From assembly GCA_964358175.1 (NCBI GenBank), contig CAYHOI010000083.1, positions 1 through 8,433 on the forward strand: a stretch of 8,433 nucleotides of DNA, read 5' to 3'. A program made the position numbers and the translations under genes. The stretch comes from CAYHOI01 sp964358175 (GTDB lineage Bacteria; Margulisbacteria; Riflemargulisbacteria; GWF2-35-9). Below, one piece after another: positions 1 to 6,364 of the stretch. The first letter of the stretch is position 1, and the number at the start of each line of letters is the position of its first letter. Below the pieces are notes generated by a model. That model saw nothing but the letters and a program-made list of their open reading frames with translations. It was not told the origin of the DNA and searched no databases.

Positions 1-121
1 GATGTTGAATTATCTGTTTAGTGGAAACACTTTTTTTCTCAACAACCCTGATATCAGGATTATCAATAACAACCTTTGTTGTTGCTGTGGCGTTATTGGT
101 CTTTGTAGTTTTTGTTGACAT
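1..121 (-). CDS. Start of an unknown gene, truncated by the window edge
   Basis: A reading frame opens with ATG at 121-119 and stays open for 40 codons to the left edge, so only the N-terminus is visible. The peptide starts MSTKTTKTNNATATTKVV and is rich in Thr, Lys and Asn for its first 16 residues, followed by a Val/Ile/Asp stretch. This looks like a flexible hydrophilic head before a folded domain; no signal peptide or membrane segment is visible. The start is supported by a Shine-Dalgarno-like GAGGG (complement of 128-132) about 6 nt upstream of ATG, and by a possible TATATT -10 box (complement of 137-142). It is divergent from the gene at 490. I do not recognise the family. It is short, so it could be spurious, but the ribosome binding site makes a real gene more likely. 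Confidence 0.55.
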   Translation of the reverse strand, partial: MSTKTTKTNNATATTKVVIDNPDIRVVEKKSVSTKQIIQH

Positions 122-243
122 GAATCACCCTCATTAAATATATCGTACAAAACAGGAGATTATTGCAGAATCAGGATAAATAAAATTCATTAACAGCCCA
201 CTGTTGATTCAAATTATATTCGACTTAGGTGGAAAACGCAAAT

Positions 244-456
244 TTGACAGAGACCTTGCAGCAATTCTCATTATGGGATTTAATGCCGAATAATTCCGCC
301 TCTATCCGCCCTCCGGGCACCTTTCTCCGTTCACGGAGAAAGGACGCACCCCAAGTAGAGAGGCCTTCTCCGCGAGCGGAGAGGGCTCCCCGAAGGGGTG
401 GGTGAGGCGGCAATTTGGAGCAACAAAAGTTATAATTAGAATTGACAGAGACCTTG
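244..456. repeat. 15-bp direct repeats bracketing a 183-bp segment
   Basis: The 15-mer TTGACAGAGACCTTG occurs at 244-258 and again, identically, at 442-456, in the same orientation. The 183 bp between them contain a nested set of palindromes (separate entry). A perfect direct repeat around a palindromic block is what insertion of a small non-coding mobile element with target duplication would leave. Fifteen bases is long for a target duplication, so the repeat could instead be part of the element or the product of a local duplication. The right-hand copy overlaps the proposed -35 box of the gene at 490. Confidence 0.7.
292..415. repeat. Palindromic REP/MITE-like element
   Basis: There is no coding sequence here; the segment is built from nested inverted repeats. 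The outer arms are 292-302 and 404-415, complementary over 11 pairs with one bulged C at 411. Inside are a perfect 11-bp hairpin with a 2-nt loop (320-330 with 333-343), a 10-bp hairpin with one G-T pair and a 2-nt loop (364-373 with 376-385), and a small CCCC-GAA-GGGG hairpin (388-398). The CTCTCCGC/GCGGAGAG and GGGTGAGGCGG wording resembles dispersed palindromic repeats found in many bacterial genomes. A related end appears at 8405-8433. It may fold as RNA or cruciform DNA and could affect expression of the flanking divergent genes. The function is unknown. Confidence 0.75.
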
Positions 457-482
457 ACAAATAATTGAGAGGCGACTAGAGT
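454..482 (+). promoter_or_regulatory. Promoter of the first paralog gene, likely leaderless
   Basis: A perfect TTGACA at 454-459 is separated by 17 nt from TAGAGT at 477-482, which matches four of six positions of the -10 consensus. The -10 box ends 7 nt before the ATG at 490, so transcription would start at or next to the start codon. No Shine-Dalgarno sequence is placed correctly; the only purine run, GAGAGG at 467-472, is 17 nt from the ATG and lies inside the spacer. Confidence 0.55.
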
Positions 483-489
483 TTTACTG

Positions 490-1131
490 ATGTGCGCACG
501 ATCGATTAATCCTGATGAAGAATATTTTGACATAGAATCTCTTCCAGATATTGGCAGTGACAACGACCTTAAGGATAGATTTGTTGACATTATCAACACT
601 GAGAAGAAAGATGAGGCGTTTGAGAAGAAAGAGCTCATGGATCTCTCTCGTACAGATGAGCAGTATACTCCGACAGATCCCGTCCAGTTTCGCGAACCAG
701 CCGTCGAAAGATCTGGCAATACTATTACGATTCGTTTTAAAATTTCAAAACAGGAAATCGCTCAAGTTCAAAAACTTACGGGGGGTATTTTGTCGCAAGA
801 ATTTACAGAAGGCATGTATATTTTCAGCATCCGGCACAATGAGGTGGATGGAGAAGATCTTTATTACGGTGACACATTGGTTGGAGAATTTATTAATAAT
901 TATCCTCGGGTTTATAAGCGATTTTTTTTTACGGCAGCAACTCTGAAAATGTGCCAAGATGGACTTCTTTTTGAATATGCGCCCCTTAAATTTACGATCC
1001 ATCCAAAGCTGTATGGACACCTCGTTGTAAGTAATCCCGATATGGCACGCGAACTCAGCAAAAAAGGGTTACCGCTATTTACTGAAGAAGAAATGCAGGC
1101 GATTATAGCCGAGAGGAAAGCAAGCGAGTAA
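490..1131 (+). CDS. Unknown conserved protein, paralog 1 of 2
   Basis: This 213-residue protein belongs to no family I recognise. It aligns without gaps, from Met1 on, to the product of the next gene; I count about 130 identities in 213 positions (61%). The fully conserved stretches are IRFKISKQEI (81-90), VYKRFFF (141-147), LKFTIHPKLY (166-175) and GLPLFTEE (193-200). The N-terminal 60 residues are acidic (EEYFDIESLPDI) and lead into a region with alternating hydrophobic residues that suggests beta strands (about 75-175), then a short charged C-terminal helix. There is no signal peptide, membrane segment or obvious catalytic motif, so a cytosolic protein is likely. An in-frame stop at 466-468 with no other start codon before 490 fixes the start, as does alignment with the paralog. 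It probably has its own promoter, with 60 bp to the second copy. No function can be assigned. Confidence 0.85.
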   Translation: MCARSINPDEEYFDIESLPDIGSDNDLKDRFVDIINTEKKDEAFEKKELMDLSRTDEQYTPTDPVQFREPAVERSGNTITIRFKISKQEIAQVQKLTGGILSQEFTEGMYIFSIRHNEVDGEDLYYGDTLVGEFINNYPRVYKRFFFTAATLKMCQDGLLFEYAPLKFTIHPKLYGHLVVSNPDMARELSKKGLPLFTEEEMQAIIAERKASE

Positions 1132-1154
1132 CGGTTTCAAGCCCCCTAGATTTC

Positions 1155-1184
1155 TAGACAAGGCTCGTGGTCTTACTATATACT
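1155..1184 (+). promoter_or_regulatory. Promoter of the second paralog gene, likely leaderless
   Basis: TAGACA (1155-1160) and TATACT (1179-1184) are separated by 18 nt and match five of six positions each of the -35 and -10 consensus. As with the first paralog, the -10 box ends 7 nt before the ATG (1192) and no Shine-Dalgarno sequence is present. A small perfect palindrome, CTAGA-TT-TCTAG at 1146-1157, overlaps the -35 box and could be an operator, but it is short enough to be chance. Confidence 0.6.
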
Positions 1185-1191
1185 ACTATTC

Positions 1192-1848
1192 ATGTTCGGC
1201 GAATCCTTTAATTCTGAGGAAGAGTTTTTCGATGTCGAGTCACTTCCCGACATCGATGGCGACGGTTATATTAGCAATCAGTTTATTGACATTGTTAACA
1301 CCCAGAAAACGGAGGCTTCTTTTGCGAAAAAGGACTTGATGGATCTTTCTCGAACAAACGATCAATATTCAGCCCAAGACGTTATTCATTTTAGACTCCC
1401 AACCTTTGAACGATCTGAGAGCACCGTCACGATCCGTTTCAAAATTTCCAAACAAGAAATTGCCGAAGTAAAGAAACTCACCCATGGCATATTGTCTCAG
1501 GAGTTTTCGGTCGGTCTATATGTTTTTGACATCAAATTAAGCGAAGATGGAGGAGAAGATCTTTATTATGGTGGTGTCGTGGTAGGAGAGTTCGTCGGTG
1601 GACAACCACGTGTCTACAAGCGTTTTTTCTTCCCGGCAGCAACACGAAAGATGTGCCAAAGTGAACTTCTTTTTGAATATGAGTTTCTTAAGTTTACGAT
1701 ACATCCAAAACTCTACAAAAAACTTCAGCTTAGCAACCCGGAAATGGTCGATAGCCTCACCAAAATGGGGCTTCCCCTTTTCACGGAAGAGCAAATGCAG
1801 GAGATTTTGGACAAGAGGCAAGCAAAAAGTAGTCCACAGGACACTTGA
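1192..1848 (+). CDS. Unknown conserved protein, paralog 2 of 2
   Basis: This 218-residue protein is collinear with the upstream paralog and ends with five or so extra polar residues. Conservation is strongest in the predicted beta-rich middle (81-175) and in the LPLFTEE motif (194-200). It is weakest at 21-30 and 112-120, which are probably surface loops. Residues 20-28 read DIDGDGYIS, like the first part of a calcium-binding EF-hand loop, but the expected acidic residue at loop position 12 is Phe31 and the paralog does not keep the motif. There is no export signal. The in-frame stop at 1147-1149 and the absence of other start codons leave ATG 1192 as the start. The gene has its own promoter and ends 15 bp from the stop of the convergent glycosidase gene. 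The pair clearly arose by duplication and has been kept through considerable divergence, which argues for two useful proteins. The role is unknown. Confidence 0.87.
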   Translation: MFGESFNSEEEFFDVESLPDIDGDGYISNQFIDIVNTQKTEASFAKKDLMDLSRTNDQYSAQDVIHFRLPTFERSESTVTIRFKISKQEIAEVKKLTHGILSQEFSVGLYVFDIKLSEDGGEDLYYGGVVVGEFVGGQPRVYKRFFFPAATRKMCQSELLFEYEFLKFTIHPKLYKKLQLSNPEMVDSLTKMGLPLFTEEQMQEILDKRQAKSSPQDT

Positions 1849-1863
1849 ACGAATTCACTGTTG

Positions 1864-3660
1864 TTAGTATATTGTTGTCGGCATCATCGAGAAAGATGCC
1901 ACTCTCTTAGGAATCTGAAGCAACGCTGAAATATTAACGCCTTTGTTCTGATAAAAATCCAGGCCAAGCCAAGCCCAATTTTGTTTGTAATAATCTGAAC
2001 TATCCTCCCCCCAGTAACCTTTTCGATTGTACATCTTTTCAAGTTTTCGAAACACCGCTTCAGCACTAACATGATCGTCCAGTGCAGTAAAATAAGCGAG
2101 ATAAACGCCGTACGTCGACGGATACTCTTGCTGCGTCCCGCGTATTGGAATGGTTCTACCATCAATTGCATAACCACCTATCAGCTTATCCTCTCCAAAC
2201 AGCTTTGATCTAAAGAACTCATAGGACTGATCCCGAAGGAGTGAAGTCACCCGTTTCTCTGGATACATCGCACTCGTTAAGCCAAGAAAGTAAAATGATC
2301 GGAAAGCATCCCATCCATACAGGTATCCATCGACCGTTCCATCCTTAGCCCATGGCAAATCAGTCAGACGATTGTCCAGATCCAACATACACCAGTCTGG
2401 AAACAAGGCACCATTCCCATGGAAGAGCTCCCCCTTATTATTTGATAACGTGATGGTCTTAGAATCAAGCAACAATGCCAAGGCACTCTCATAAAGTAAA
2501 AGCCAAGGATGCTCTTCATCTAAATCTGCAAATACTCGATACAAAAATGGCATGTAGTAGGAGGGGTTTATCCAGGGATCCCCTCGGTCATTCGCCAAGA
2601 GGTAATATGTTTTCTGGCTCATTGATTCGTTTGAAACCCTCACTCTCACGTCATCCAGCGTAAACTTATCCTCTATTGGCTGAAACATGATGTTCTTCAC
2701 ATGCGACCAGTCCAAACCGTTACCGTTCTTTGGAAGCGAAACGCTCACTTCCTCAAGCAGAGAGGAATAAGGATATCGTTTTTCAAGGGTTACTTTCTTA
2801 CCCTCATTATCTTCGAAAATCATTCTTACTCCACTATTTTGACAAGTTCGAAAGCTGATGCGTTCGGCTTTCATCAGATCAATACTCCCTAAATATTTTC
2901 CAACACCAAACCAGCTTGATCGGGTCGATTTTATGCTAAGGAACCGATTACCCTCAGAAACCTCCAGATGCTTGACCACCTGACCAGATTCATCTCCATA
3001 CGTAAACCATTTATCTGCAGAGGCACTCGTCTCAAAGGTCTCAAGCATTCCTGGGGTTCGTGCCATGACGCATTCTTTCCAGATGTCTTGTGCGATGTGC
3101 TTTGCATAAAACAGAAAATTCAGCTCCCCATCGACACTTCCCCATCGATTGTGTGCCATGATAAGGGCCGCGGCGATCAACTGATCTCCATCAGGCGCAA
3201 CATCGAGACCGTTTCTCCAGCCCGATGATGCCATAGAGGAATCAGGAACATATATGACTCCCCCCATATTTGTGTTCTTTATATTGGGGGTGTATCGCCA
3301 TGCAAATAAGTAATTTCGTTGTCCCTCAGGAATAGGCGTCCATCGGCTCTCCTCCCAGTTGAAGACACGTGTCATGTTTTTTCGGAGCATATTTCGTGAG
3401 GCCCAAAGCCAAACCCTCTCGAAGGTCTCCCTATCGTTGGATAATGCCGCTCGAAAAAGAACATAAGAAATAGACTCAGAAAACGTTAAGGCCTTCCCAT
3501 AGCTTCCAAAGCTTAGGTTCGTCTTATCAATATCCGCTAATGGGCGGCCACTTAAATCAATTTTTTGTTTTTTGTAATGATTCCAGCTCTGAGCGAGCAT
3601 TTGATCAACATTTGCAAACAAAAATCCCGTCAACACCATAAAAATGACTATTGTCTTCAT
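1864..3660 (-). CDS. Secreted GH8 family glycosidase with an inserted carbohydrate-binding-like domain
   Basis: This is a glycoside hydrolase family 8 enzyme, a group that cleaves beta-1,4 glucans, chitosan or xylan by inversion. Residues 1-23 form a signal peptide (Lys2, hydrophobic 4-17, cleavage probably after Ala17 or Ala23) with no lipobox, so it is exported. The first catalytic half (about 25-200) has TFSE with Glu62 as predicted general acid, LFAWRY (118-123) and APDGD (155-159). The second half (about 350-575) has NPSYYMPF (365-372), LFPDW (419-423) and YGWDAFR with Asp451 as predicted base and Arg454. Between them, about 206-342 is a beta-rich segment opening with LETFE and ending FTLDDVRV, as carbohydrate-binding jelly-roll domains do. 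At 598 residues it is far longer than the usual 330-400, largely because of this insert. No cellulose synthase genes are adjacent, so BcsZ is not supported. The start has only a weak AGAAG ribosome binding site. The substrate is not determinable. Confidence 0.88.
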   Translation of the reverse strand: MKTIVIFMVLTGFLFANVDQMLAQSWNHYKKQKIDLSGRPLADIDKTNLSFGSYGKALTFSESISYVLFRAALSNDRETFERVWLWASRNMLRKNMTRVFNWEESRWTPIPEGQRNYLFAWRYTPNIKNTNMGGVIYVPDSSMASSGWRNGLDVAPDGDQLIAAALIMAHNRWGSVDGELNFLFYAKHIAQDIWKECVMARTPGMLETFETSASADKWFTYGDESGQVVKHLEVSEGNRFLSIKSTRSSWFGVGKYLGSIDLMKAERISFRTCQNSGVRMIFEDNEGKKVTLEKRYPYSSLLEEVSVSLPKNGNGLDWSHVKNIMFQPIEDKFTLDDVRVRVSNESMSQKTYYLLANDRGDPWINPSYYMPFLYRVFADLDEEHPWLLLYESALALLLDSKTITLSNNKGELFHGNGALFPDWCMLDLDNRLTDLPWAKDGTVDGYLYGWDAFRSFYFLGLTSAMYPEKRVTSLLRDQSYEFFRSKLFGEDKLIGGYAIDGRTIPIRGTQQEYPSTYGVYLAYFTALDDHVSAEAVFRKLEKMYNRKGYWGEDSSDYYKQNWAWLGLDFYQNKGVNISALLQIPKRVASFSMMPTTIY

Positions 3661-3675
3661 ATCTACTTCTAACTA

Positions 3676-3714
3676 TGCCCCAAATTAAATGTTTAAAACA
3701 TGAATTTTTGGGCA
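3676..3714. repeat. Imperfect 19-bp palindrome upstream of the GH8 gene
   Basis: The arms 3676-3694 and 3696-3714 are complementary at 15 of 19 positions around a single central base (3695), beginning with TGCCC and ending with GGGCA. It lies 15 bp upstream of the glycosidase start codon. It could be a regulator binding site for that gene or a hairpin in its leader. It could also be a remnant of the neighbouring repeat. Confidence 0.45.
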
Positions 3715-3761
3715 TATCAACGATATATACTAAAACCGAAATGGTTTCCGTGTTTTTGTTG

Positions 3762-3860
3762 CTCTTAGCGAAAATGGTTTTTCGGCTAGGAATGAGGAGC
3801 GACGTTTACTGTGCGTAAATGAGCGACGAATGACAACGGCAAAAACCATTTTCGCAAGAG
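3762..3860. repeat. 99-bp inverted-repeat element between trpF and the GH8 gene
   Basis: The arms are 3762-3782 and 3841-3860: 20 complementary pairs with one bulged A at 3767, around GCGAAAATGGTTTTT. The 58-nt centre has GAGCGACG twice (3797-3804, 3821-3828) and a small TTTAC/GTAAA stem. A degenerate extra copy of the arm motif, CGAAATGGTTT, lies just outside at 3737-3747. There is no coding sequence. This structure is typical of a small palindromic dispersed element. Its position downstream of the trp operon means it could end or protect transcripts, but no U-run follows the stem in either direction, so I do not call it an intrinsic terminator. Confidence 0.7.
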
Positions 3861-3889
3861 TATAAATATATTTGAAACGGAGAGTGACT

Positions 3890-4009
3890 ATGAAATCGAT
3901 CATCCTGAAGCATCAAAAAAGGAAGAAATTCAATCAAAAAGCGGATGCGTTTGAGCGTTCCTCGCGGAATCTAGCAAGCACCCTGTACGGGCCATCCGGC
4001 CAACGTTAA
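3890..4009 (+). CDS. Small basic protein, 39 residues, unknown
   Basis: The frame runs from ATG 3890 to TAA 4007-4009 and encodes a Lys/Arg-rich peptide beginning MKSIILKHQKRKK and ending LYGPSGQR. The main support is a well-placed Shine-Dalgarno GGAG 7 nt before the ATG and an AT-rich TATAAATATA stretch at 3861-3870 that could hold a -10 box. The first half is strongly positive and could be a nucleic-acid or membrane-surface binding helix; there is no Trp codon, so it is not a trp leader peptide. It starts right after the inverted repeat at 3762-3860 and converges on trpF. The two stop codons overlap in a single TTAA (4006-4009) inside the palindrome ACGTTAACGT. It may be a true small protein, the truncated head of a larger gene, or part of the repeat-associated DNA. 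The family is not recognised. Confidence 0.5.
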   Translation: MKSIILKHQKRKKFNQKADAFERSSRNLASTLYGPSGQR

Positions 4010-4626
4010 CGTAAGATAGAATCAAAAACTGCTCCAACCTTGGCAAGATCTTTCTTGCCAGGGCTGGATTCCACCCCACTATTCACATCAATCGCATAGG
4101 GAATAATATGATGCAATAAGCTTGGAATTGTTTCAGGCGAGATCCCCCCAGCCATAAATGCGCGAGAATGAATCTCCTTCGGGATGTATGCCCAATTAAA
4201 GGCTTCACCCGTGCCGCCAAGCTGACCTTCCTTAAACGTATCAAACAAATAAAACGGAGCCTCAAAGGATGTGATCTGTTCGAGAGATAGCGCTTCCTTC
4301 ACACGAAAGACTTTTATTTTGTTGACTATATTGAGTTGGTTAAATTCATCAGCTCCTATATCACTATGAACCTGAACCCAATCACATCCAGCTTGCCTTG
4401 AAGCTGATTCAATCTGCTCTCTCTTCATCTTAGTAATCACGGACACGGTCTGAATGGAAGGGAATTCGTCTTTGATTCGCAACCCAAATTCTTTTGCTCT
4501 CTGGGGAGTAATATAGCGTGGACTTGATTCACTGAGAATAAACCCCAGATAATCGGCACCTAGATGAGCAACCGCTGAAACATCTTCCCAATTGGTTAAT
4601 CCACATACTTTGACCCGTGGGGTCAT
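4006..4626 (-). CDS. trpF: Phosphoribosylanthranilate isomerase
   Basis: This enzyme carries out the Amadori rearrangement of N-(5-phosphoribosyl)-anthranilate to CdRP, the fourth committed activity of tryptophan synthesis, in the cytosol. The 206 residues cover a single TIM barrel of normal length. KVCGLT (6-11) contains the predicted general base Cys8, SPRY (35-38) follows, and FDT (128-130) gives the predicted general acid Asp129. GGTG (137-140), AGGISPE (159-165) and DVNSGVES (180-187) form the phosphate-binding end. One variation is VQVHSD (84-89), where the family usually has a Gly after the His. The start overlaps the trpC stop by ATGA, so translation is coupled. It is the last gene of the operon; its stop codon overlaps that of the small convergent ORF. 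trpB and trpA do not follow. Confidence 0.97.
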   Translation of the reverse strand: MTPRVKVCGLTNWEDVSAVAHLGADYLGFILSESSPRYITPQRAKEFGLRIKDEFPSIQTVSVITKMKREQIESASRQAGCDWVQVHSDIGADEFNQLNIVNKIKVFRVKEALSLEQITSFEAPFYLFDTFKEGQLGGTGEAFNWAYIPKEIHSRAFMAGGISPETIPSLLHHIIPYAIDVNSGVESSPGKKDLAKVGAVFDSILR

Positions 4627-5339
4627 AGAACCAAGTTTCCTTTAAGCAAGCTTTCTCCGATCAGCACTGCGTCAAAACCAGCGCTACGAAGGGCATCGAT
4701 TTGTTCGCGGGAATGAACACCACTTTCACTGACCTTGATCACCTCATCAGGAATTTGTCCGACAAGATCAAAGGACGTTTGCAAATCGGTGTCGAAGGTT
4801 TTGAGGTTTCGATTGTTAATACCGATGATCCTGGCTCCAGCTGCAAGAGCCAAACTCACTTCATCATGCGTATGAGTCTCCACAAGAACAGATAAGCCGA
4901 TCTTCTCACTCACGGCTATTAATTGAGAAAGTTTGTCTAACTTTTTCATCGCAGCTACGATGAGCAAAACAGCGTCAGCACCTATGGCTTTCGACTCATA
5001 GAGCTGAGACTCCTCTGTGATAAAATCTTTTCGAAGAATGGGTTTATCACTAAAACCTCTCACCCTGGTTAAATCGTCCAAAGAGCCATAGAAAAAGTCT
5101 GCCTCAGTCAATACAGATAATGCAGAAGCTCCTAGTCGCTCATAGTACTGAACGGTCTCTAGGATATTCAAATCCGGTTTAAATAAACCCAAAGATGGCG
5201 AACCTCGTTTTATTTCAGCAATGATTTGAAAAACACCTTTTTTTAAAAATGGCTTGGGTTGATACAAACTATGATCATGCCACATTTTAGGCAAATACGC
5301 TTTCTTCGCATTAAGAATCCTGGAAAGAATATCGGTCAT
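4623..5339 (-). CDS. trpC: Indole-3-glycerol-phosphate synthase
   Basis: This enzyme closes the indole ring: CdRP is decarboxylated and cyclised to indole-3-glycerol phosphate. All expected catalytic residues are visible by comparison with the archaeal enzyme: Glu42 and Lys44 in AEIKR, Lys104 in LRKDF, Glu154 in VLVE, Asn175 and Arg177 in GINNR, and Ser206 in VSESG. SVLTEADFF (75-83) and IGES (227-230) complete the barrel. At 238 residues it is somewhat short, mainly from a reduced N-terminal extension before the barrel. It is a stand-alone protein, not fused to TrpF as in enteric bacteria. Start and stop both sit in ATGA overlaps, with trpD upstream and trpF downstream. IKRGSP has Gly where Ala is common, a mild substitution. 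Confidence 0.97.
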   Translation of the reverse strand: MTDILSRILNAKKAYLPKMWHDHSLYQPKPFLKKGVFQIIAEIKRGSPSLGLFKPDLNILETVQYYERLGASALSVLTEADFFYGSLDDLTRVRGFSDKPILRKDFITEESQLYESKAIGADAVLLIVAAMKKLDKLSQLIAVSEKIGLSVLVETHTHDEVSLALAAGARIIGINNRNLKTFDTDLQTSFDLVGQIPDEVIKVSESGVHSREQIDALRSAGFDAVLIGESLLKGNLVL

Positions 5340-6364
5340 TTTAAAACTGCATTCGTCATAACCACAAGCTCTTGCAACTTTGCAAGGGCTCTCCCTGTCT
5401 CAAGAGCTTCTTTCGCAAGCTGATAGCCCTCCGAAAAATCCTTTACCAGACCGCTCACCCTGATCACCGCAGAAGCGTTCAGTAAAACCACTTCCTTCAT
5501 CGCTCCCCGTCGGCTACCCTGCAATAGCTCCTGAGCCAGTTGAACATTATAATTCACGTCACCCCCGCGTATTTCCTCAAGGGGAAATCGTTGCCCCATA
5601 ATTGTCTCCGGATCAATGACTCCATGTATCAGTTGCCCGTCCTTCAAATGCACATAATGGGTTCGCGCACTGACGGATATTTCATCTAAGCCATCTTCAC
5701 TGTGTACGACAAATGCTTCCTGCAAACCCAACGCCTGAAGAACCTTCGCAACCGTTTCCAAATAATGCTCCGAGAAAACCCCCACCACTTGAGCCTGGGC
5801 GTTCGCTGGGTTGGTCAGGGGCCCTAACAAGTTGAAAATAGTACGAATTCCCATCTCACGACGAATGGGCACAACATTTTTCATCGCAACATGTAAATCG
5901 GGCGCGAATAAAAAAGCTATTCCAACGGTGTCTAATATTTGACTGGCTTGTTCCGGCGACACATGAAGATTGACCCCGAGCTTCTCCAGGACATCCGCGC
6001 TCCCACATGCACTCGAAACAGAACGGTTACCATGCTTCGCGATGGTTACCCCTGCCCCCGCTGCAACCAGAGCCGCGAGCGTAGAGACATTGATCGTATT
6101 CTGCCCATCTCCACCCGTGCCACAAGTATCAACAACCCGCGTACCAACCGGCAACCGAATAGGCGTCGCCTTTTGTCGCATCATCTCCGCGAAACCGGTT
6201 AATTCCACCGACGTTTCTCCCTTCATGGCGAGCAAGGACAGAAAGGTCGCCACCTGCACAGGAGTGGCCTCTCCCTCCATAATAACCTGCGCTACTAAAC
6301 GCGCTTCCTCCAGAGTCAGATCCACTCGGTTTCTTAATTTCTTGATGAGATCGCTGATATTCAT
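5336..6364 (-). CDS. trpD: Anthranilate phosphoribosyltransferase
   Basis: This enzyme transfers phosphoribose from PRPP to anthranilate, the second step of the pathway. The 342 residues match the usual length. The helical N-terminal domain (about 1-70) precedes the PRPP-binding loop DTCGTGGDG (79-87) and NVSTLAA (92-98). KHGNRSVSSACGSADVLE (110-127) and the anthranilate-binding RREMGIRTIFNLLGPLTNP (168-186) follow, then the metal-binding EDGLDEIS (223-230). No key residue is missing. It is not fused to the TrpG glutaminase, which is a separate gene just upstream with a 4-nt ATGA overlap; the 3' end overlaps trpC in the same way. This arrangement implies translational coupling and matched enzyme amounts. 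Confidence 0.98.
   Translation of the reverse strand: MNISDLIKKLRNRVDLTLEEARLVAQVIMEGEATPVQVATFLSLLAMKGETSVELTGFAEMMRQKATPIRLPVGTRVVDTCGTGGDGQNTINVSTLAALVAAGAGVTIAKHGNRSVSSACGSADVLEKLGVNLHVSPEQASQILDTVGIAFLFAPDLHVAMKNVVPIRREMGIRTIFNLLGPLTNPANAQAQVVGVFSEHYLETVAKVLQALGLQEAFVVHSEDGLDEISVSARTHYVHLKDGQLIHGVIDPETIMGQRFPLEEIRGGDVNYNVQLAQELLQGSRRGAMKEVVLLNASAVIRVSGLVKDFSEGYQLAKEALETGRALAKLQELVVMTNAVLK

Noticed and set aside
244..273. Second promoter using the left copy of TTGACA (244-249)
   Set aside because: No acceptable -10 hexamer lies 16-18 nt downstream, and the nearest gene start is more than 200 bp away beyond strong hairpins.
225..719. 164-residue minus-strand open frame over the palindromic element and the start of the first paralog
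   Set aside because: It reads through the hairpin-rich repeat and the antisense of a well-supported gene, and the product is Ser-rich with no recognisable domain.
1249..1278. EF-hand-like calcium loop (DIDGDGYIS) in the second paralog
   Set aside because: The loop lacks the acidic residue at position 12 (Phe instead) and the first paralog does not keep the pattern, so calcium binding is not supported.
1849..1863. Possible bidirectional terminator between the second paralog and the GH8 gene
   Set aside because: The 15-bp gap and its flanks contain no stem with a T-run on either strand.
3762..3860. Rho-independent terminator for the trp operon
   Set aside because: The stem is long and AT-rich with a 58-nt centre, and no T-run follows on either side; a repeat element fits better.
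3890..4009. trp leader peptide
   Set aside because: The small ORF contains no Trp codon and lies downstream of the operon on the opposite strand.
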